Positions 1-11,169 of a DNA stretch of 64,000 nt are shown here, one piece after another. The position numbers and the translations under genes are program-made. Source of the DNA: Cladorhizidae sp. MBARI D1340-BT2 (taxonomy: Eukaryota > Porifera > Demospongiae > Poecilosclerida > Cladorhizidae); contig JAQNBH010000013.1 in assembly GCA_028752905.1 (NCBI GenBank), positions 16,373,302 through 16,437,301 on the forward strand. Direction: 5' to 3'. Below the pieces are notes generated by a model. It saw only the letters and a program-made list of their open reading frames with translations, did not search any database and had not been told where the DNA came from. How positions within the stretch are numbered: the stretch's first letter is position 1; each line of letters opens with the position of its first letter.

Positions 1-677
1 TAGAAGAGGAGAGGGAGGATATAAGGAAAACGAAAATGGCTAGAGAAATTTGACTATGTCCATCATGTTTTTCTGTCAGCCATGCAGCCTATTCTCACCT
101 GCCTTTGCAGCAAATATATTTACGTAGCTTATTGTTATCAACATGGAGGTGTTTGTGGATAGTGGAAATCTAGTTTTTTTAAATTGATATTATTTTTACA
201 CCAAATGGGCTACGGTACAGTCAATTTTAACATAAACGCAAATCCGTTGCCGTCTCTTGCATTTATGGAGGCTACGACCAGATGATCCCGCACCTATTTG
301 AAGCCAAAATGTTTCTGTTTTCTTTTCCAAGGCCCCGACCTATGGCACTCTAACTAACCCTCTCATGATAAAGAGTAAAGAGGGCTAGTTCGGAACCCTG
401 TGGCTACTGGTGGCTAGCTTTGAGGATGGAGAATCTGTGAGGTAGTTCCTGGGTAGTAGGGGGTTGTTCTAGAGTTCCATCAGTTGACTTTGCTGCCAAC
501 CAGTTTCCAACCGTTTTGTTGGCTGGGTTGAAGGCCAAAGTATCCTCCACCAACCAGCTGATTTCTACACTATTCAGTTGCTTTATAATTTACCTTAGGT
601 CCAGTTGGAGACACTATTTGGCCACCAAAGGGACAATAGTCTGCTTCTGTTTGTCGTATGTTGTGCCTGCTCATCAC
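1..677. other. No gene recognised
   Basis: I see no convincing coding region here. The Penelope-like reverse transcriptase that begins at 1850 on the minus strand should be followed by a GIY-YIG endonuclease in this stretch, but I could not recognise one in any minus-strand frame. The short open frames lack family motifs. Confidence 0.5.
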
Positions 678-1850
678 TCAGTTACTTGTTATGCATGGAA
701 TAAGCTCAAAGGTTTTCCTTATCAGTCTGTCTGGGTAGCTTCTCATTTTGAATTGCTTTGCCAAGAGTCTCATAGTGGTTTGGAATTTCATGGCATCAGA
801 GACAGCCCTCTGTGGCTTGAGGCCTTCACCCATAAGGATTCCCTTAAAAGTATGCTTGGGGTGGCATAAGGTGTAATGCAAGGACTGAATTTTTTTTGCC
901 ATTTTGAAGTAGAGACGGGTGTCTAGAGTTGGAAAACAGACCACCCTTATAAACCTGCACATCCAGAAAGGATACAGATTTTTCAGAAATGTCAAAGGTG
1001 AATTTAATTGTATGGTTAAAGGCATTCAAAGCTGTGAAGGTCTGCTGAACAGAGTCTCTGCCATGCACCAGATCATAAAGATATCATCTAGATATCTCCA
1101 CCACACCAAAGGCTATAACTGCCTGGGCCTGGTTTTCCAAAAAAGCTTTTTTCAACATTCCTATGAAGATGGCAGAAAATGTTAGAGCAAACCTAGTGCC
1201 CATGGCATTTCCCTTAATTATCTGAACATGAGGTTGTTGAAAGAGAAGATGTTCTGTTCCAACACTATTGTCATTGTTGTGACCAGACAGACTCTGAGGC
1301 CAACGGGTACCTATATTTCAAACCCACGACTTTAGCTATGCTCTCTGGGGGACATTGGTATATAGACTGGTGACATTTATGGCTACTAACAATCCATGAT
1401 CAGGGATTCTGACTACATCAGAGAAAGTGGGTGAGTCCCTAAGGTGGCTAGCTACAAGTCCAAGGGATGGCAATGTCCAAACATCTAGAATTCTAGATAG
1501 ACTCTCAGTGGGTCCAGAACAACCAGAGCTGATGGTCTGACCGACATGGGTGTTTTGTGGGATTTTTTGAGGAAGTAGATGCATTGAGTATGCACCTCCC
1601 TACAATGGTCAGGCCCTCTCTGGTTTTCTTGACCACCCAACCATTTTGCCACAGTCTTTCGACATGGTGGTTGATGCATTTGACTAAAGAAGGTGTGTAG
1701 TCATGGGTTATTCGTTGGTAAATGCTTCCGTCCAACAAGTGATAGCCCATTGCGGATTGAGAGACTCTATACATTAGGCATGAACTCTTGTCGGCACTCC
1801 TAATGACCAACTCCTTGTTGCTTTTCTGGCTCAGCAATGGCCTGGTGCTC
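678..1850 (-). pseudogene. Penelope-like element reverse transcriptase, frameshifted
   Basis: Read on the minus strand, successive frames carry reverse transcriptase blocks typical of Penelope-like retroelements. They run from a thumb-proximal start (RSADKSSCLMYR near 1790), through a 'PKIHKNP..VRP..SG' equivalent (near 1540-1580) and a 'LVAINVTSLYTNVP' block (1340-1385), to a 'KGNAMGTRFA' block (about 1183-1215). The catalytic block WRYLDDIFMIW lies at 1068-1100, so the YLDD aspartates are intact. A 'FTFDISEKSVSFLDVQVYKG' block follows (about 960-1030), then a 'SCHPKH.FKGI' equivalent near 850. The blocks lie in at least three frames, so the gene is dead. Family members also have a C-terminal GIY-YIG nuclease, not visible here. 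Family assignment is confident; exact ends are not. Confidence 0.85.
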
Positions 1851-3392
1851 TTGGGTATGAGGTTATATATAGTCTACATGGCTAGCTGGGGTTCTTCCTA
1901 ACAGGTGACTAATCTATGATTCTATGTGATAAGGGAGGTTGAAAGGTCTCTACAATATGTTACTATTTGTATCTAATAAACATAGACACATAAGTAGTAA
2001 CCAGTTTTTATTGAAAGTAGCAACTTTTGAGAAATCATTTCCTAGTATATAAGAAAAGTGTAGAACTGTTGGTGACTCGGATCTGTTCTAATTGTTATCT
2101 CAATGAATATTTAAATCTCATGAGGAGACTCAACCAATACACATGCATTATAAGTATTCAGATACTTAGTGTTGTTGAAGGCATTAACCATTGCCACAAC
2201 AATGAAAATGATCTGCTTGCTGACTTAGCTCAGTTACACGTAGCTCATGCACCAGTGTGTCTATGACATTCATAATCCTTTACCTATTTTCATGTGTTTG
2301 GCTGAGGAGAGAAAGGAATTAGTACTGAATCTAGAACCGGTTTAATTTTTACAATGCCGACAGTTTGGAATCTCCTGATAGTAAAATTATGGAGAACATA
2401 CATGTTTGATGAAGTTAGGTATGTGCATAGGTAGCTGGTGCTAAATTAATGAAATTGCTTTGTTGTTGTAATGCATGGGACAGTTGGAGTTTTCTGGTAG
2501 TAAAATTATACAGTATGAAAGTTGTGTGTGGGTAAAAAGAAGTATTAGAGTATATGGCACTATTATTAGTTTTTTGTTTCCTTTCATGCATATAAATATT
2601 GAATATGCTAATGATGTCCTAAAGATGTTGGTGAACCATCCCTCTTCACTGTGTATACTGATTTCACCCTTGCATACCAACTGTAGAGGCTTGCGCGCAG
2701 CATGTAGATAAGTAACATATGCTGTTTGTCAGCCTGTCATGTTTATGTTAGGTCTAAGCATAGTAAGTTAGGGCTTGAATTTATTTCATGACAATTGAAA
2801 AGAAGACATGGTATAGCCAGGCATGGCCTATCTGTATGTCTATTGGGAAATGTGGTAGCTTTCCCTATATTGTTTTGCCACCTATTTTAAAATGCTGGAC
2901 AAAAAACAAAGTTTATATCTCAGCTAAAACTCATGTAGGCAGCATATTAGAATCCTAAACAGTGTCAGCTGATTTTGACCGAAAAACATTTCAAGCATGG
3001 CCTTGAATTTTCGCAAGGGGGTGGATACAAAAACAAAGGCAGTAAAGACTCACTTTAGCAGCTTCTTATGATAATAAATGGTTACTTCAGCCACTTTTGA
3101 TTTGGAAAACACATCGAGCATGCCTTGAATCCTCCACAAAGGTTTAAAAAAACAAGCAGCCTAAACCAAACCAATGATCCATGAAATTTATTTATGAGAT
3201 CTTGTATCTATCTATCTATCCACTTATTTACTCCCCACCCCTCATAACCCTTGCAGAATTGGTCTGTTTGTCATAATTTTACTACCAGAGGTCTCCAAAC
3301 TACATTGCAGTGACTAATCTGTTTCTTAATTCAACACTAATCCATTTTTCTCTTGATGAAACAGTCAGTAATTCTTGATTATAAGAACTAGA
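1851..3392. other. Non-coding stretch with a possible small inverted-repeat element
   Basis: No gene is recognised. A 29-bp sequence at 2362-2390 recurs inverted at 3273-3301 with 24 of 29 positions matching, and a looser direct copy lies near 2480-2510. This could be the terminal repeats of a ~940-bp non-autonomous DNA element. A TATC microsatellite tract lies near 3205-3220. Confidence 0.3.
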
Positions 3393-3595
3393 TAGACAAT
3401 ACTGTGCAATAGCTAGATAACATTATACACTAGCTATAGACACATCCGCATACACGACCCTTTACCCATTAATCCAATACATGTACGCATGTGCAGAACA
3501 TCAATACTGCCAGTTAATACCAGCATTGCTATTCTTAAGAACCTATTTATACCTAGTTGCATCTTTGATCAAATGAGCAATAGCTCTATTATCTA
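3393..3595 (+). repeat. 5' LTR of Ty3/gypsy element
   Basis: This matches 8120-8324 with a handful of differences. The ends read TAGACAAT...ATTATCTA, so the termini are TAGA/TCTA inverted repeats rather than the usual TG/CA. A TATTTATA sequence near 3544-3552 could be a TATA box. Confidence 0.9.
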
Positions 3596-3598
3596 TGC

Positions 3599-3616
3599 TG
3601 GTACACAGGCAGCCAG
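3599..3616 (+). promoter_or_regulatory. Possible primer binding site
   Basis: A TGG begins three bases after the 5' LTR and is followed by TACACAGGCAGCC. Position and the TGG start fit a tRNA primer binding site; I could not match it to a named tRNA. Confidence 0.35.
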
Positions 3617-3625
3617 GGTAAGAAG

Positions 3626-4618
3626 GTGAGAGGCCAGACATCACATCAGGGCGGACCACGGAGGATTGGATCTACTTCAAATCCAGATAGGGGGGATTAT
3701 GTGAGAGTGACCAAACTAACCGGACCGGACCTCTGTATCCAACTACTGGAATGCTGCGATGACCAGCTGAGAAGGGATTTGACCCGCAATGCAGGGGGGA
3801 CCCTAGTAGATAAGACCGAGACGGAGATCTTCGAATCTATCCAAACCCTAGCAGTAAGGGAAGAGAACACTATGATAGCCAGGACTGCTCTGCACACCAT
3901 GAAGCAGGACAGGGACGAGCGAGTGAGAGCTTTTGGAGCGAGACTAAGGGGACAAGCCAGCGTCTGCAAATTCATTAAGTTATGCGCCAACTGTGGCCAC
4001 CAGGTGGATTACGCAGAGGATAACGTAGCAGATGTACTATGCAGAGGCCTGGCCGACCTGGACATCCAACAAGATCGGCTGGGGGAGCAAAACCAGGACC
4101 TGACAGTGGAACAGACACTCCAGTTCATTGAAGCTAAGGAGGCTGGTAAAATATCTGCCTCCAGACTGTCTATACCCCACCAAGTAGAGGCCATGGGGAG
4201 CACCCACAAATGCTCAAAGAAGCCAGACATAGAGAAGAGACCATCTAGGACAGGACCACCCCAGAGAGAGGAAGCATGCTCCTACTATGGAGGAAGGGGC
4301 CATGAGAAGAACACCCCCACCAGGATCAGAAGGACAGAATACCCAGCATTCGGGACCACATGCGCCGGCTGTGGCATGCCCCACCACCTGGAAAATGTAT
4401 GTAGACAAAAGCACACACAGCAGGAGAATACCATGAGTGATTACATGTGTGTCATCAGACAAAGGCACACACAACAGGAGAATGCCACGAGTGATTACAT
4501 GTGTGTCATCATACCCCCAACACTGCCACGGAGCACCACACATACGAACAGACCAGCGGCAGATGGGCCAAAGGGACATCGAAACCACAACCACATGTAC
4601 AGCTCCAAATCGAAATAA
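3626..4618 (+). CDS. Gag polyprotein of Ty3/gypsy element (330 aa)
   Basis: Gag packages the retrotransposon RNA in cytoplasmic virus-like particles. The 330-residue frame starts just after the 5' LTR and has a helical capsid-like region followed by a nucleocapsid-type zinc region around residues 213-260. There CSYYGGRGHEKN is followed by a second AGCGMPHHLENVC block. In the first knuckle a Tyr stands where the second Cys is expected, so that finger is probably damaged. An 18-residue unit (RQKHTQQENTMSDYMCVI) follows and is tandemly duplicated at 4403-4456 and 4457-4510. The family is clear from context (LTR upstream, protease downstream). The ATG at 3626 is the first in frame, but the true start may be further upstream. 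Confidence 0.8.
   Translation: MRGQTSHQGGPRRIGSTSNPDRGDYVRVTKLTGPDLCIQLLECCDDQLRRDLTRNAGGTLVDKTETEIFESIQTLAVREENTMIARTALHTMKQDRDERVRAFGARLRGQASVCKFIKLCANCGHQVDYAEDNVADVLCRGLADLDIQQDRLGEQNQDLTVEQTLQFIEAKEAGKISASRLSIPHQVEAMGSTHKCSKKPDIEKRPSRTGPPQREEACSYYGGRGHEKNTPTRIRRTEYPAFGTTCAGCGMPHHLENVCRQKHTQQENTMSDYMCVIRQRHTQQENATSDYMCVIIPPTLPRSTTHTNRPAADGPKGHRNHNHMYSSKSK
4403..4510 (+). repeat. 54-bp tandem duplication inside gag
   Basis: Two adjacent 54-bp units encode 18 residues each and differ at only two residues (K/R and TM/AT region). The duplication keeps the reading frame. Confidence 0.9.
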
Positions 4619-4639
4619 CCACTCTGAAGACTATGCCCA

Positions 4640-5043
4640 CCTAGGACACACCTTGGCCACAGGTGACAGGAAGATCACTGCATGGGCGATGGCAGACACA
4701 GGATGTCAGAGCTGCCTCACAGGTACACACACATCCTCAAGGAACTAGGCTTGACTGCTAACAACCTCATCCCTGTAAGACTACAAATGAGAGCAGCCAA
4801 CAGCAGCCACTTCCACTTCTTAGGAGCAGTCGTCCTGAGATTTACTGACACCAGCTCAGCGCTATCTACCAGACAGATGGTATATGTGTCCAAAGACGTC
4901 AAGAAGCTATACCTTAGCAGGGAGGCCTGTGCAGACCTGGGCTACATCTCACAGAAGTTCCCAACAGAGACAATCTCCACCATAGAAGCAGAAGAGGACA
5001 GCCCCAGGCCCATTGCAACTATACTAACTACCAAGAGCTGCCA
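4640..5043 (+). pseudogene. Retropepsin-like aspartic protease, frameshifted
   Basis: This is the protease that would process gag-pol. The active-site block MADTGCQSCL is present, with the DTG codons at 4695-4703, in the frame of 4437-4748. The continuation (ELGLTANNLIPVRLQ...HFLGAVVLRF) lies in another frame (4682-5218). A frameshift therefore sits about 20-40 bases after the catalytic triplet. It lies between gag and reverse transcriptase as expected. Confidence 0.75.
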
Positions 5044-5960
5044 ATGTCCCAGAAGATCCACTCCACCCCTACTCTCCAAAACCTGCCATTCGCTGCAACG
5101 GAGGAGAACAGGAAGAAGCTGGAAGACCACCTCAGGAGTGCTTACAATAGCAGCACCTTCAACACCTGCCCACACCAACACCTCCCACTCATGTCTGGGC
5201 CACCCCTACGGCTCATGATAGATCAAGACGCTACACCTACAGCCCACCATAACCCCATACCAGTCCCCATCCACTGGCAGGAGGAAGTGAAGGAAGGCCT
5301 CGACCAGGACGTCCGTCTAGGTGTCTTGGAGAAGGTACCTATAGGCACCCCCACTACATGGTACTACCGCATGATCATATGCCCCAAGAAGAATGGCTCC
5401 CTCAGGAGGATGATAGATTTTCAGGCACTCAACCAACATACCACCAGGGAGACTCACCACACCCAGTAGTCCCCCTTCCACCAAGCACGATCATCCCAAG
5501 AGAGACCATGAAAACAATCTTTGATGCCGGGAATGGATATCAATCCGTCCCTCTCCACCAGGCTGACAGACATTATACCACTTTCATTACCCCATGGGGT
5601 TGATACCGCTACTGCACGCTCCACAAGGCTACATAGCCTCCGGAGACGGTTATACCAGTACGACAGTATAGTATCCCTCATACCAAGGAAGACCAAATGC
5701 ATTGACTGACACTCTCCTATGGTCCGACTCCATCACAGACTGCTACCACCAAGCCACTGAATGGCTGGACATCTGTGGTAGAAACGGAATAACCCTGAAC
5801 CCTGACAAGTTCAAGTTCGCAGAGGATGAAATTGAATTCGCAGGGTTTGAGATTACCAGGTCGACCGTTAAACCCTGCGGCAAGTTCACCAGGCAATCAC
5901 AGATTTCCCCACCCCAAAGAACATCACAGATGTCAGATCCTGGTTTGGGCTCGTGAACCA
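5044..5960 (+). pseudogene. Ty3/gypsy reverse transcriptase, frameshifted
   Basis: The RNA-directed DNA polymerase domain is split across frames 5044-5469, 5358-5603, 5521-5709 and 5702-5956. Recognisable blocks are PVPIHWQEEVKEGLDQDVRL, MIDFQALNQHTTRE, FDAGNGYQSVPLHQADRH, TTFITPWG and DICGRNGITLNPDKFKFAE. The catalytic strand reads TKCID then D, but one extra T at about 5707 splits the two aspartates into different frames, creating an in-frame TGA. The enzyme is dead. RNase H follows directly. Confidence 0.85.
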
Positions 5961-6530
5961 GGTTTCATACTCCTTCAGCTTCACTAAAGAAATGCAACCG
6001 TTCAGGGACCTACTCAAACCCACGGAGAAATTTACATGGAGTGAGACTCACCAGAAGGCATTTGCAGACTCCAAACTAGCCATCACAGCTGACATCGTCA
6101 AAGGAGTAGAAATCTTTGACAAAAGCAGAGCCACATGACTGGTCCAAGGATGGGATTGGCTACTGGTTATTCCAAAAGCACTGTCATTGCCCATCCAGGG
6201 ACCTATTCTGTTGCAAGACAGGCTGGAAGATAACACTTGTTGGCAGCAGATTCACCCATGGTGCAGAATCTAGGTATGCCCCCATAGAAGGGGAGGCCCT
6301 AGCAGTCGCCGATGCCCTGGATAAAACCAGACATTTCGTCCTAGGCTGCACCCACCTTACCATCGCAGTAGACCACTGGCCACTGCTGAAGATCCTGGGG
6401 GACAGGTCACTGGACAAGATCAGCAACACACGGCTCAGGAACCTGAAAGAAAAGACACTCAGATACCGGTTCAACATCATTCACATGCCCTGTCCAGATA
6501 CCCCTCAGGGCCACCACACCCAGTGAAGAT
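5953..6530 (+). pseudogene. Ty3/gypsy RNase H region, frameshifted
   Basis: The RT-RNase H connection (VSYSFSFTKEMQPFRDLLKP) is in frame 5953-6138. The RNase H domain (APIEGEALAVADALDKTRHF, then LGCTHLTIAVDHWPLLKIL) is in frame 6116-6526. RNase H removes the RNA template during reverse transcription. The frame change near 6130 is a lesion. Position between reverse transcriptase and integrase is the standard Ty3/gypsy order. Confidence 0.8.
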
Positions 6531-6596
6531 GACCCTCCCTGACGACATCCACTGGATTGATGACCAACCACAGCAGCCACCATTCCATCTAGACTG

Positions 6597-8082
6597 ATGG
6601 CAGGCATCCCCACAGAGAATCACTCCATCTCACAATTGGTAGAATCCACAATTTTGGGCTCGCTAATGGCAGCCCTGGAGTCAATCAAACCCATAGACTG
6701 GGAGCAGGTTCAAACGGCCACCTCGTCTGACCAAGACATGTGCCTCCTCCTCTCCACAATCGAGGAGGGTTTCCCAGAGGACAGACTCCTCGTCCCACAC
6801 AACATCCGGGTATTCCATAGCATCAGACACAATCTATACTCCATTGATGGAGTAGTGGTATATGGCGACCGACTTGTGATACCATCAGCATTAAGGCCAA
6901 CCTGCCTGATGGCCCTACATGCAGCCCACCAGGGGACTTCATTGATGACATCAAAGGCAGAGACCTCACTGGCATCAACAAGGACATCAAGACCACCAGA
7001 CAGGGATGCAGCAGCTGCAACAGGATGGCTCCATCTCAGGCAGCCCTACCCCAACCACACCTGTCTCACCATCCTACCCATTCTAATACCTATGTGCAGA
7101 CTATTTTCACCACCTGGGAAGGTCATACCTGGTCATTATTGACCGGTACTCTAACTGGCCTATTGTGTTCCATGCATCTAATGGGGCTCAAGGTCTCATC
7201 AGCATACTCCGCACCACATTCTCCACATATGGCATACCAGAGGAACTAGCCACAGATGGTGGACCATAATTCGCATCATACCTCACCAAGACCTTTCTCA
7301 AGAACTGGGGGGTGCATCACCGGCTGAGCTCAGTAGCGTTTCGCCACAACAATTGCCGAGCGGAGGTGGGGGTTAAAACGGTAAAAAGGATACTTGCCGA
7401 CAACACCAAGCCAGATGGGAAGATAGACATAGACACCTTCCAACAGGCCATCCTCCAATATAGGAATACCCCTGACCCGACAACGAAACAATCTCCGGCC
7501 AACTACATCTTCGGCAGAACGATCAGAGACCTCATCCCCATCCTCCCTGGGAAGTACAAGCGTCTACAACCTTGGAAGGACCTGCTGGACTCAAGGGAAA
7601 CTGCACTTACACACAGGCACCAAGATGCCCAGGACAGATGGACCCTACACACTAGGCCTCTGACCCCACTCAAGGTTGGTGACCATGTGAGGGTACAAAA
7701 CCAAGTAGGCCACCACCCTACCAAATGGGACAGAACTGGCTCTGTAATAGAGGTGCACCAATACCACCAATACCTAGTCAGACTTGATGGCTCCGGTCGC
7801 ACAACACTGAGGAACAGAAGATTCCTGAGGGTTTACACCCCCATCCACCAACCAATACCAAGAAACACCTCTACTCCCAAGACTCAGGCTCCAACACCCC
7901 AGGAGAGCAACTCCCCAACCCGCCGACCTACCACCCCGCCCCCACCAGAGATCTCGAACCCAAGCCAACCGATCCAGACTCCAGCATCACCAGCTGCCCC
8001 AACACCAGGCCCCCCAACCACCCCCCCACCACTCCGAAGATCCACCAGAGATAGGAAACCACCGGATCGGTTACACTATTAA
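6597..8082 (+). pseudogene. Ty3/gypsy integrase, frameshifted with stops
   Basis: The integrase that would insert the cDNA is split over frames 6597-7142, 7025-7249 and 7312-8082. The zinc-binding start shows HAAHQG and a CSSC in a shifted frame. The catalytic core has the first Asp in IIDRYSNWP, the second in ATDGGP (followed by an in-frame TAA at 7267-7269) and a Glu in CRAEVGVKTVKRIL. The C-terminal part of the 256-residue frame (LKVGDHVRVQNQVGHHPTKW) is the usual SH3-like integrase tail. It is followed by a proline-rich end near 7900-8050. Disabled copy. Confidence 0.85.
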
Positions 8083-8110
8083 CCAGCCTTTATGGCATAC
8101 ATAAAGACTT

Positions 8111-8119
8111 GGAGGGAGA
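8111..8119 (+). promoter_or_regulatory. Polypurine tract
   Basis: GGAGGGAGA lies directly before the 3' LTR, the position where plus-strand DNA synthesis is primed in LTR retrotransposons. Confidence 0.7.
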
Positions 8120-8324
8120 TAGACAATACTGTGCAATAGCTAGATAACATTATACACTAGCTGTAGACACATCTTCACATACATGACCCTTTACCCATTA
8201 TTGCCATACATGTACGCATGCGCAGAACATCAATACTGCCAGTTAATACCAGCATTGCTATTCTTAAGAACCTATTTATACCTAGTTGCATCTTTGATCA
8301 AATGAGCAATAGCTCTATTATCTA
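8120..8324 (+). repeat. 3' LTR of Ty3/gypsy element
   Basis: 205-bp partner of 3393-3595. Differences are scattered substitutions and 1-2 base indels, so the insertion is not brand new. Confidence 0.9.
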
Positions 8325-8329
8325 CTAGA

Positions 8330-9235
8330 AGCCAAAAAATGTTATATTGCATATTCAATTAGCGAAACAAGAAATGGCTAATGTAGACAACAAACATTTA
8401 TAGGACTCTTTACTTATTAATACAAATATTATAATACTGCTATTGATTTGGAGTTCATTGTAATAGATAAAAGGACATGTAAATGTTTGTTGTCTAAATT
8501 TGTAAGTTCATATTTTTGGGGGGCTTATCAAAACAAAATAAAACATGTTTGTACTGTTTTCATAACTCTTAGTCTACATATGTATCCACGCGTAACTTAG
8601 CAAGTAAAGTAGAAGTCAAGTGGTTAGACTATTGCCTCAAGATGTATAGCAAATTATGTGACCACAGAGCCTGGGTGTTGGGAACTGCTATAACTTATCT
8701 TGAACATTTAGTGAAGTAGTTCTGGGGCTAACATACTCTATCATCAGGTTATATTTAAAAAAAGTAGCCCCATCAAAAATCCTACAGTATTGATTGCAAC
8801 GTTACATACTGAAGTCATGAGCATGAACACAAACAATATGATGATGGTTACAACAATACATCACTGCACCAATCAGAAGGCTAGAATTTAGCACATGATG
8901 GATGAACTGCACTCAGCTAAGTGAACATTGTGACGTTTGGGGATGATAACAAGTCATCGGAGCAATGAAAGACCTCTTGCAGCTTGTGGCAGCTATGTGT
9001 TAAAATGTACAAAGCAAAGGACAGCCTGAAAATGGATCATAAGTCAAGTTGATAGTGTTACATATCTAGATGTTAGTTTTCTAACAATATTTTGATGGAT
9101 GGCAATCTGTTCCATTCTGTTTCTGTTGTGTGTGTTGCGTAATCCATTCCTTAGCCCAGCATGGCTCATGACATTGCATTGAGTCTGCTGCACTTGAAAT
9201 CTGACTGCATTTGAGCCTTTGACGAATGGATAGCA
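8330..9235. other. Non-coding stretch
   Basis: No gene, RNA or repeat recognised on either strand beyond simple AT-rich sequence. Confidence 0.5.
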
Positions 9236-9446
9236 GTACTAGAAGTAAAGAATTGGATTGGATTCTTCTATTTGCTACCAGCAGGAGTCATATTATCTTC
9301 TTAGCCTTTGACAAGCTTTCTCATTTCCTCTTTGGGTTCCTCAAGGATCTATTGTAGGACCTCTCCTTTTTTATCACAGTCTTTGTAATTTGCTACATCA
9401 CAAAATTATAAATTAGTTATGCAAGCTGATGATATTCTATAGATGC
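9236..9446 (+). pseudogene. LINE reverse transcriptase scrap
   Basis: In one frame the sequence reads VPQGSIVGPLLF (about 9334-9370), the hallmark block of LINE-type reverse transcriptase. About 60 bases later QADDIL (near 9422-9440) is the catalytic YADD-type strand. Stops lie between and after them. Only this piece of the palm domain remains. The neighbouring Gmr1-like LTR appears to begin right after it. Confidence 0.65.
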
Positions 9447-9448
9447 AT

Positions 9449-9671
9449 CTGTTAGGTGTGGAGTGGAGTTACACTGGTAGTGTCATCTGTCCAACCACCT
9501 AGCATTAACTTTCTCAGCTATAGCTCGACTACGTAGCTAGTAAATTGGTTAGTCTTACTTGTTATTGAATTCCTTAAGTCTTCTTTATCATTTGTTCATT
9601 GTTAAGCTTCATGCAAAGTTCAGTGGGAGGGCAAGTATTGACCTCCTTGTCAGGGTAACATGGCCCTGACA
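9449..9671 (-). repeat. Probable 3' LTR of Gmr1-like fragment
   Basis: On the minus strand a purine-rich tract (GGGAAGGAGGA) is followed by TGTCAGGG at 9671. This is the same start as the LTR of the element at 16788-20718. A minus-strand ...CCTAACA at 9449 would give a TG...CA LTR of 223 bp. No second copy is present to confirm the inner boundary. Confidence 0.45.
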
Positions 9672-11110
9672 TCCTCCTTCCCTTCTGGAGGGAGTGAGCC
9701 GGTAGTTGGGGTCTTGGACGATAAATGATCTATGTGCTTCCCATCATCTCCTTTCATCCAATCTACCACACAGTACGGTCAGTGATGGTTGTCGATTGGG
9801 AGGTAGTCAGTCGGCTATTTCCAGTCCTGCCGAGATAGCCTGTCAGTGCTTACCCGGTCTCTACTTTACTGTGTACCTGATGACTGTAGCAGTAACACTC
9901 AGCAAGTCAGGCAACAGTTTGACGGCTTCACGACATTAAAATAGCTGAAAACCTTGTGCTCCCTTTGGAGTTGTGAACTGAAAAGATAAGGTTTAAAATG
10001 GCGGTGTGTGACCACATTGGCCAGGCATTCTTTTTCCACGGCATAGCGAGATTTTCATGGCAACATTATCCAGGAGTGCGATAGGTCGGCCCACTCTGGC
10101 ATTGTCCATCTGGCTAAGAACCCTGAACCCCTCTCTCGGGTGCATCTGTCTGTATGATAAATGGCCTGTCATAGTCCAGGCTGATGAGAACTGGAGTCTC
10201 GGTCAGTGCTTCCCATAGTGAGACTAAGACTCACATTCGTTCGTCCATGAGACTCTGTTCGGTGCCATTGTACGTGTAAGGTCAGATGAAGGGGCTGAAC
10301 TGAAGGATGGAATAAACTGGTGGTGGTATCCCACCAGTCCAAGTAAAGTGCATATTACTTTCTTTGTTTTGGGTCATTAAAATCTTGGCTGCCACTGGTA
10401 GGACTTTTTGCCCTCTCCAACCTTGTGGCCTAAAGAAAGAGCACAACATCGCTCCGAGTATGCACTTCTTTGACGTGATGGTCAGCCTGTGTGCCTTCAT
10501 TCTGTCTGTTACTTCCATTAGATATTGCATGTGTTCATCCAATGTCCGGCTGAACATGATGATGTAATCCATGTATGCCACCGGAAACTGTTGGGTCCAT
10601 TCAAGCACTGTGTTGATCAACCTTTGAAAGGTAGTTGGGACCCACTTCAGCCCAAATGGCATCCAAGTGAACCTGTACTTACCGAAGGGGGACATGAAGG
10701 CAGTCTTGTCTCTATCCTGGGTCCGTACCAGGACCTGGTAGTCCTTATTAAGGTCAGTTGTGGACAGGTAGGTGGCCTGTCCCAACTTGTCGAGCATATC
10801 CTCTATGCGAGATATCTGATAAGGGCCTGCCCGAGTGATGGAACTAGACAATGGCAATATCTATAAAATCTTAATGTCTCTCCTTCTTTGCCAATGTTAC
10901 AATGGTGATGAGCAAGGACTTTTGCATGGCTCGATGACCCCCAACTGCAGCATGCTCTAGATCTCCTTCCGAACCTTCTCCTCCCATGCCTTGGTAACTC
11001 TGTATGAAGGATCCTGAATGGTGGCTCATTGTTCGTCAGTATGGAGTGTTCAGCTACGGTTGTCCACCTGTGCTGGTTGCAATATGAGCAACAGTTAGCT
11101 GAATGTGTTA
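9672..11110 (-). pseudogene. Gmr1-like Ty3/gypsy RT-RNase H, truncated
   Basis: Minus-strand frames carry the start of a reverse transcriptase (HSILTNNEPPFR near 11020-11060; a LAKKDG-type block near 10880). The palm region follows (RIEDMLDKLGQATYLSTTDL, DKTAFMSPFGKYRFTWMPFGL). The catalytic strand reads YMDYIIMFS at 10552-10575, so the second catalytic Asp is replaced by Tyr. RNase H traces follow (SGLDYDRPFIIQTDA near 10160-10190; RLSRQDW near 9810). The 3' LTR starts within about 130 bp of RNase H, leaving no room for a downstream integrase. That fits the integrase-first pol order of the other two Gmr1-like copies here. Integrase, protease and gag are missing. Confidence 0.75.
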
Positions 11111-11169
11111 TATATAAATGTGCTCTCATATTATACAGTGGATGTAGTGTATTGTGCATTATATTCAAG

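Larger units (their letters stand above)
3393..8324 (+). mobile_element. Ty3/gypsy LTR retrotransposon, complete but decayed
   Basis: Two near-identical LTRs of 203 and 205 bp flank gag, protease, reverse transcriptase, RNase H and integrase in the standard Ty3/gypsy order. The 5-bp sequence CTAGA occurs immediately outside both LTRs (3388-3392 and 8325-8329) and fits a target-site duplication. A purine-rich tract (GGAGGGAGA) precedes the 3' LTR. Gag is open but pol is broken by several frameshifts and stops, so this copy cannot make its own enzymes. The gag and RT sequence style resembles a 'K02A2.6-like' lineage common in marine invertebrates (from memory, not checked). Confidence 0.9.

Noticed and set aside
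7774..7968. Antisense frame in the Ty3/gypsy tail
   Set aside because: Shadow of the proline-rich integrase end.
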